7,971 nucleotides of DNA from Bacillota bacterium (lineage in GTDB: Bacteria; Bacillota; Clostridia; Lachnospirales; Lachnospiraceae). Below are positions 5,988 through 7,971 of this stretch, piece by piece. The notes under the pieces were generated by a model. The model was given only the letters and a program-made list of their open reading frames with translations. It had not been told where the DNA came from and did not search any database. The stretch lies in contig JAEYPA010000166.1 of assembly GCA_023411225.1 (NCBI GenBank), positions 1 through 7,971 of the forward strand, in the 5' to 3' direction. The position numbers and the translations under genes are program-made. How positions within the stretch are numbered: position 1 is the first letter of the stretch; the number at the start of each line of letters is the position of its first letter.

Positions 5988-6443
5988 CTATTCAAATAAT
6001 TTAACGACTGTTAACGATGGCGTAAAATATATTATGTAGTTATCTAATTTTGTATATACGTCATACTTTGTTTGATAATAAGTAATTGCATCTGATAAAA
6101 ATTCTTCCGTTATGTCTAGATATTCTGCCATTTCAGATAAGCTCAAGCAATTATGTTCAAATGCTTTAATTATTCCACTAATTCCAACTAGCTTGTTATA
6201 CGCATATATCCGCGCTTTCTTCTCTTGTTTTCTGTTACATACATTGGATTGATCTAGCACGTTGCCAACAGTTAAATTGTAATGCCCGAGCTCCTCAGCA
6301 AGAACACATGTCTTTTCTTTTTCCGTTAGACTGGAATGGACTGCTATACGATTGTCGTACCACAGTCCATCATGTCCATTCATTTTTTTCTCTTTTGTTA
6401 TGATCCCGTTCTCATCAGCCTCTTTCAATAAATTCTCGTACAA
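5988..6443 (-). CDS. ImmA/IrrE-like metallopeptidase, EExxH variant (TTG start)
   Basis: ImmA-type proteins are zinc peptidases that cut the partner phage or ICE repressor and trigger induction. With a TTG start at 6443 the protein has 151 residues and begins with the family-like pattern YENLLKEADENGI. The active-site helix reads LAEELGHYN: Glu51 and His54 fit the HExxH pattern, but the first His is Glu50. A possible third ligand is Glu74 in KQEKKARIYAYNKL. The C-terminal LSLSEMAEYLDITEEFLSDAI segment (101-120) is a helical region common in these proteins. The TTG at 6443 has AAGGAG on the minus strand (6453-6458) 9 bases upstream. An in-frame TTG at 6464 lacks a ribosome site and would place this one inside the gene. 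It lies 22 bases after the repressor stop and directly before int. Confidence 0.88.
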   Translation of the reverse strand: MYENLLKEADENGIITKEKKMNGHDGLWYDNRIAVHSSLTEKEKTCVLAEELGHYNLTVGNVLDQSNVCNRKQEKKARIYAYNKLVGISGIIKAFEHNCLSLSEMAEYLDITEEFLSDAITYYQTKYDVYTKLDNYIIYFTPSLTVVKLFE

Positions 6444-6465
6444 GTATCTAATCTCCTTCTGCAAA

Positions 6466-6897
6466 TTAAAAGTCTTTGCCTGTAATCATATCAATATCAG
6501 ATTGTACATCTTCTTCGGTTGCTCCTTCTTTTGCGTGCGCTGCTATGTTAAGTTCTTCGTTATTACAATACATAGGAATATAAGTTAATTCTTGAACTCT
6601 TTCGAAAGCTTTCTCCCTTCCAGAAGCATTTAATTTTTTGTATGCATCAAGAAGCCTTAATTCTTCATATCTTTTTTCATATGCTATAACATTTTCCTCT
6701 GAGTCACCTCGCAGTAACCATGTTGGGTTAACATCTAATGCTCCGCAGATTAATTCAATTGTATCAGGATCCGGCTTGTTTTGATTGTTCTCCCAATTAC
6801 TTATAGAATTATGTTTTGCTCCGATCATATCTGCCAATTTCTTTTGGGTTAATCCTTTTCTCTTTCTAGCCTCTTTTATTCTATCTCCAAATTCCAT
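6466..6897 (-). CDS. XRE-family phage repressor (ImmR/cI-like)
   Basis: This 143-residue protein has an N-terminal helix-turn-helix (about 5-62): EFGDRIKEARKRKGLTQ, then KKLADMIGAKHNSISNWEN, then PDPDTIELICGALDVNPTWLL. The rest is a charged helical linker and a tail with LNIAAHAKEGATEEDVQSD (about 116-134). There is no S24/LexA-type self-cleavage domain, so induction by RecA-assisted autocleavage is unlikely. The neighbouring ImmA-like peptidase is the probable trigger, and the AAHAKEGAT tail may be what it recognises (inference). The start at 6897 is supported by AGGAGG on the minus strand (6905-6910), 7 bases upstream. It is divergent from the Cro-like gene and should bind the TTCGA-N5-TCGAA sites between them, holding the lytic promoter off and tuning its own. 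Confidence 0.93.
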   Translation of the reverse strand: MEFGDRIKEARKRKGLTQKKLADMIGAKHNSISNWENNQNKPDPDTIELICGALDVNPTWLLRGDSEENVIAYEKRYEELRLLDAYKKLNASGREKAFERVQELTYIPMYCNNEELNIAAHAKEGATEEDVQSDIDMITGKDF

Positions 6898-6920
6898 AGT
6901 GTCGCCTCCTCTGCATTTAT

Positions 6921-6949
6921 ATTATATATTAATATTTCGATTTTGTAAA
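6921..6949 (-). promoter_or_regulatory. Leftward promoter of repressor-immA-int
   Basis: On the minus strand, -35 TTTACA (complement of 6944-6949, five of six consensus bases) and -10 TATAAT (complement of 6921-6926) are 17 bases apart. The weak operator at 6936-6950 covers the -35 and part of the spacer, so the repressor can probably limit its own synthesis. Confidence 0.75.
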
Positions 6950-7055
6950 TATATAGTTTCGAATATATTGAAAATAATTTCGACAAAGTCAAAAAATATG
7001 TTGACATTTCGAAATAATCGAAATATAATGAGTTTATAAGTTCGAATAAATCGAA
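6936..7055. promoter_or_regulatory. Five-site operator array of the lysogeny switch
   Basis: Sites fit TTCGA-N5-TCGAA. Two are perfect: 7008-7022 (spacer AATAA) and 7041-7055 (spacer ATAAA). Two have one mismatch: 6958-6972 (right half TTGAA) and 6979-6993 (right half TCAAA). One is weak: 6936-6950 (left half TTCGA, right half TAAAT). Centres are at 6943, 6965, 6986, 7015 and 7048, giving steps of 22, 21, 29 and 33 bases. Perfect sites lie at the rightward promoter and degenerate ones toward the leftward promoter, the pattern expected for graded occupancy by the repressor and the Cro-like protein. Confidence 0.88.
7001..7029 (+). promoter_or_regulatory. Rightward early (lytic) promoter
   Basis: Perfect TTGACA (7001-7006) and perfect TATAAT (7024-7029) with an ideal 17-base spacer. 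The perfect operator at 7008-7022 fills the spacer and a second perfect operator (7041-7055) lies just past the predicted start near 7036, so repressor binding would block both RNA polymerase binding and escape. Confidence 0.92.
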
Positions 7056-7084
7056 ATTAATACTTATCAGAAAGGAGAATGTAT

Positions 7085-7291
7085 ATGTGTGTAGGACTAA
7101 AAATTAAACGGTACTTAGATGATAACGGAATTACTCAGACACATCTTAGCTCAAAAACATCTATATCACTTCCTAAGTTAAACTTGGCGTTGAATGGTAA
7201 CCGAAGAATGACGTTTGAAGAGTACGAACTAATTTGTGGCGCTTTAAATGTCAACACAGATAAGTTTTTGCAACCCAAAGTTCTATCATAA
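7085..7291 (+). CDS. Cro-like XRE-family HTH protein
   Basis: This 68-residue protein is a single helix-turn-helix domain: LKIKRYLDDNGITQTHLSSKT (split near residue 15), SISLPKLNLALNGNRRM, then FEEYELICGALNVNTDKFL. The first gene after the lytic promoter and divergent from the repressor, it sits where Cro sits in lambdoid phages and would act at the same operators. It shares the string ELICGAL-VN with the repressor at the same residue numbers (48-57), which supports a common origin or shared fold. The start is ATG 7085 because AAAGGAG (7071-7077) lies 7 bases away. The in-frame ATG at 7079 would leave only one base between ribosome site and start. It ends 17 bases before the next gene. Confidence 0.85.
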   Translation: MCVGLKIKRYLDDNGITQTHLSSKTSISLPKLNLALNGNRRMTFEEYELICGALNVNTDKFLQPKVLS

Positions 7292-7308
7292 CATAAGGAG
7301 TGAGACAT

Positions 7309-7524
7309 ATGTGTCAAAACAGAGTAACAGTTGAAAAAGCAGCTGAACTTCTTGGGCTTTCGGTTCTTACAGTACGGTGGGGATTAATAAATGGGACACT
7401 TCCTATTGGTAGCTACATAAAAAACGGAAATTCAAAGCGCACAGTCTACCATATCAGCCCAGGTGCGTTAGCTGAGTACTTACAGATACCAGTTAATGAG
7501 TTATTTAAGGAGGAATTGCAGTGA
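7309..7524 (+). CDS. Small excisionase-like / MerR-type HTH DNA-binding protein
   Basis: The 71-residue protein begins MCQNRVTVEKAAELLGLS and continues with LTVRWGLINGTLPIGSYIK and a TVYHISPGALAEYL segment. This winged-helix layout (VEKAAELLGLS as helix-turn, then a basic wing) is common in small phage proteins annotated as helix-turn-helix or excisionase-family. A role in excision with the integrase, or as an early regulator, fits its place in the early operon, but the sequence does not distinguish these. The start is ATG 7309, with AAGGAG (7295-7300) 8 bases upstream. A GTG at 7300 overlaps that ribosome site and is rejected. Its stop TGA overlaps the GTG start of the next gene by 4 bases (GTGA), which indicates translational coupling. 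Confidence 0.8.
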   Translation: MCQNRVTVEKAAELLGLSVLTVRWGLINGTLPIGSYIKNGNSKRTVYHISPGALAEYLQIPVNELFKEELQ

Positions 7525-7971
7525 ATCAATTAGAACAGAGAATTAGCTCAAGAGAAGTAGCTGACATGATGGATATGCAACACAGACACTTATTAGAAAA
7601 GATTGATAACATCAACAAGAGCTTTTACTCAACCGATATTTCGGCGCAGTCAGTAAATTCTAATAAGTATTGGATTGCATCAAGCTACAAAGATTCAAGT
7701 GGTAAATCAAACAGAGAGTACCAGATAACCAAGCGAGGATGCGAGTTCTTAGCACACAAGTCTACTGGTACAAAAGGTAACCTCTTTACCGACCGTTACA
7801 TGGATCGTTTTGCAGAAATGGAGCAGGAGATAGCTAAGCCTAAGAGACTAACAGCATTGGAACAGATAAGTCTACATAACCAAGCCATCCTAGAAATTGA
7901 CGAAAAAGTGGAAGAGGTCAAGACAGACCTAGAGGAATTTAAACAGGATCTACCACTACTAGGCTGTGACA
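7521..7971 (+). CDS. Rha-family phage regulatory protein with ORF6C-like C-terminus, 3'-truncated
   Basis: The frame is open from GTG 7521 to the window end, giving 150 residues without a stop. The N-terminal half matches Rha/pRha regulators: ISSREVADMMDMQHRHLLEKI (8-28), then YQITKRGCEFLAHKSTGTKG (67-86, with the variable middle before it) and FTDRYMDRFAEMEQ (89-102). From about residue 108 it turns into a charged coiled-coil stretch (LEQISLHNQAILEIDEKVEEV) ending DLPLLGCD, which resembles the start of the ORF6C domain of phage antirepressors. Rha-type proteins regulate lytic growth in temperate phages, so this is a likely antirepressor or early regulator; its target is unknown. The GTG start is supported by AAGGAGG (7507-7513), 7 bases upstream, and overlaps the preceding stop. 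Confidence 0.88.
   Translation, partial: MNQLEQRISSREVADMMDMQHRHLLEKIDNINKSFYSTDISAQSVNSNKYWIASSYKDSSGKSNREYQITKRGCEFLAHKSTGTKGNLFTDRYMDRFAEMEQEIAKPKRLTALEQISLHNQAILEIDEKVEEVKTDLEEFKQDLPLLGCD

Larger units (their letters stand above)
4851..7971. mobile_element. Left end of an integrated prophage (boundary approximate)
   Basis: From just after the rplT terminator the gene content changes from housekeeping to a typical temperate-phage block: tyrosine integrase, ImmA-like peptidase, XRE repressor, divergent operator region, Cro-like protein, excisionase-like HTH protein and Rha-type regulator. The integrase faces the host operon, as expected at an attachment end. The exact attL core cannot be fixed without the right end or an empty site. 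The start given is the first repeat-like sequence after the terminator. The Rha gene points to a phage; the int-immA-repressor order is also found in ICEBs1-type conjugative elements, which remain a minor alternative. Confidence 0.85.

Noticed and set aside
6352..6588. Plus-strand open frame across the repressor/ImmA junction, and similar ones at 5813-6004 and 6785-7039
   Set aside because: Low-complexity Phe/Ser/Ile-rich translations antisense to well-supported genes.
6466..6897. LexA/S24-type self-cleaving repressor
   Set aside because: No Ser-Lys peptidase region is present; the C-terminal half is short, charged and helical.
7135..7317. Minus-strand open frame over the Cro-like gene
   Set aside because: Shadow of the Cro-like gene, which has a promoter, ribosome site and HTH domain.

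Overview
The window reads as a chromosomal stretch of a low-GC Gram-positive anaerobe, most likely a Clostridia/Lachnospiraceae-type bacterium, joined to the left end of an integrated temperate phage. The support is a T-box leader on thrS, the thrS then infC-rpmI-rplT order, strong AAGGAGG ribosome binding sites, consensus TTGACA/TATAAT promoters, and a C_GCAxxG_C_C family protein. No species can be named from the sequence alone.

Chromosomal part (about 1-4840, all on +). The window opens inside a YdcF/SanA-like (DUF218) gene, followed by a small four-cysteine putative redox protein. A consensus promoter then drives a threonyl T-box riboswitch with a clear T-box sequence and terminator, which controls thrS. 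Seven bases after the thrS stop a second consensus promoter starts a leader of about 300 nt. It carries a perfect 10-bp terminator and an upstream 7-nt segment able to pair with the terminator's 5' arm, as expected for an L20-type autoregulatory leader. The infC-rpmI-rplT operon (IF3, L35, L20) follows and ends at a strong intrinsic terminator. infC very probably starts at an ATT codon at 3651, not at the ATG at 3663. Both operons therefore combine a strong promoter with transcription attenuation: one senses uncharged tRNA-Thr, the other probably free L20.

Prophage part (about 4851-7971, open on the right). Just past the rplT terminator lie three helically phased copies of a 10-mer, then a leftward lysogeny module: XRE repressor, ImmA-like peptidase and tyrosine integrase, tightly packed and probably one transcript. 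A divergent control region of about 190 bp separates it from a rightward early module: a Cro-like XRE protein, a small excisionase-like HTH protein, and a Rha-type regulator with the start of an ORF6C-like C-terminus, cut by the window end. The control region holds five operator-like sites (TTCGA-N5-TCGAA, two perfect). One fills the spacer of the rightward promoter and another overlaps the -35 of the leftward promoter. The int-immA-immR | cro/xis layout matches ICEBs1/phi105-type switches, where a peptidase cleaves the repressor; the Rha gene favours a phage over an integrative conjugative element.

The most interesting items are the operator array, the phased repeats next to int (possible integrase arm sites), the EExxH variant of the ImmA-like protein, the extra inverted repeat downstream of the T-box terminator, and the structured RNA between the infC terminator and its start codon. 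None of these by itself proves a new system.
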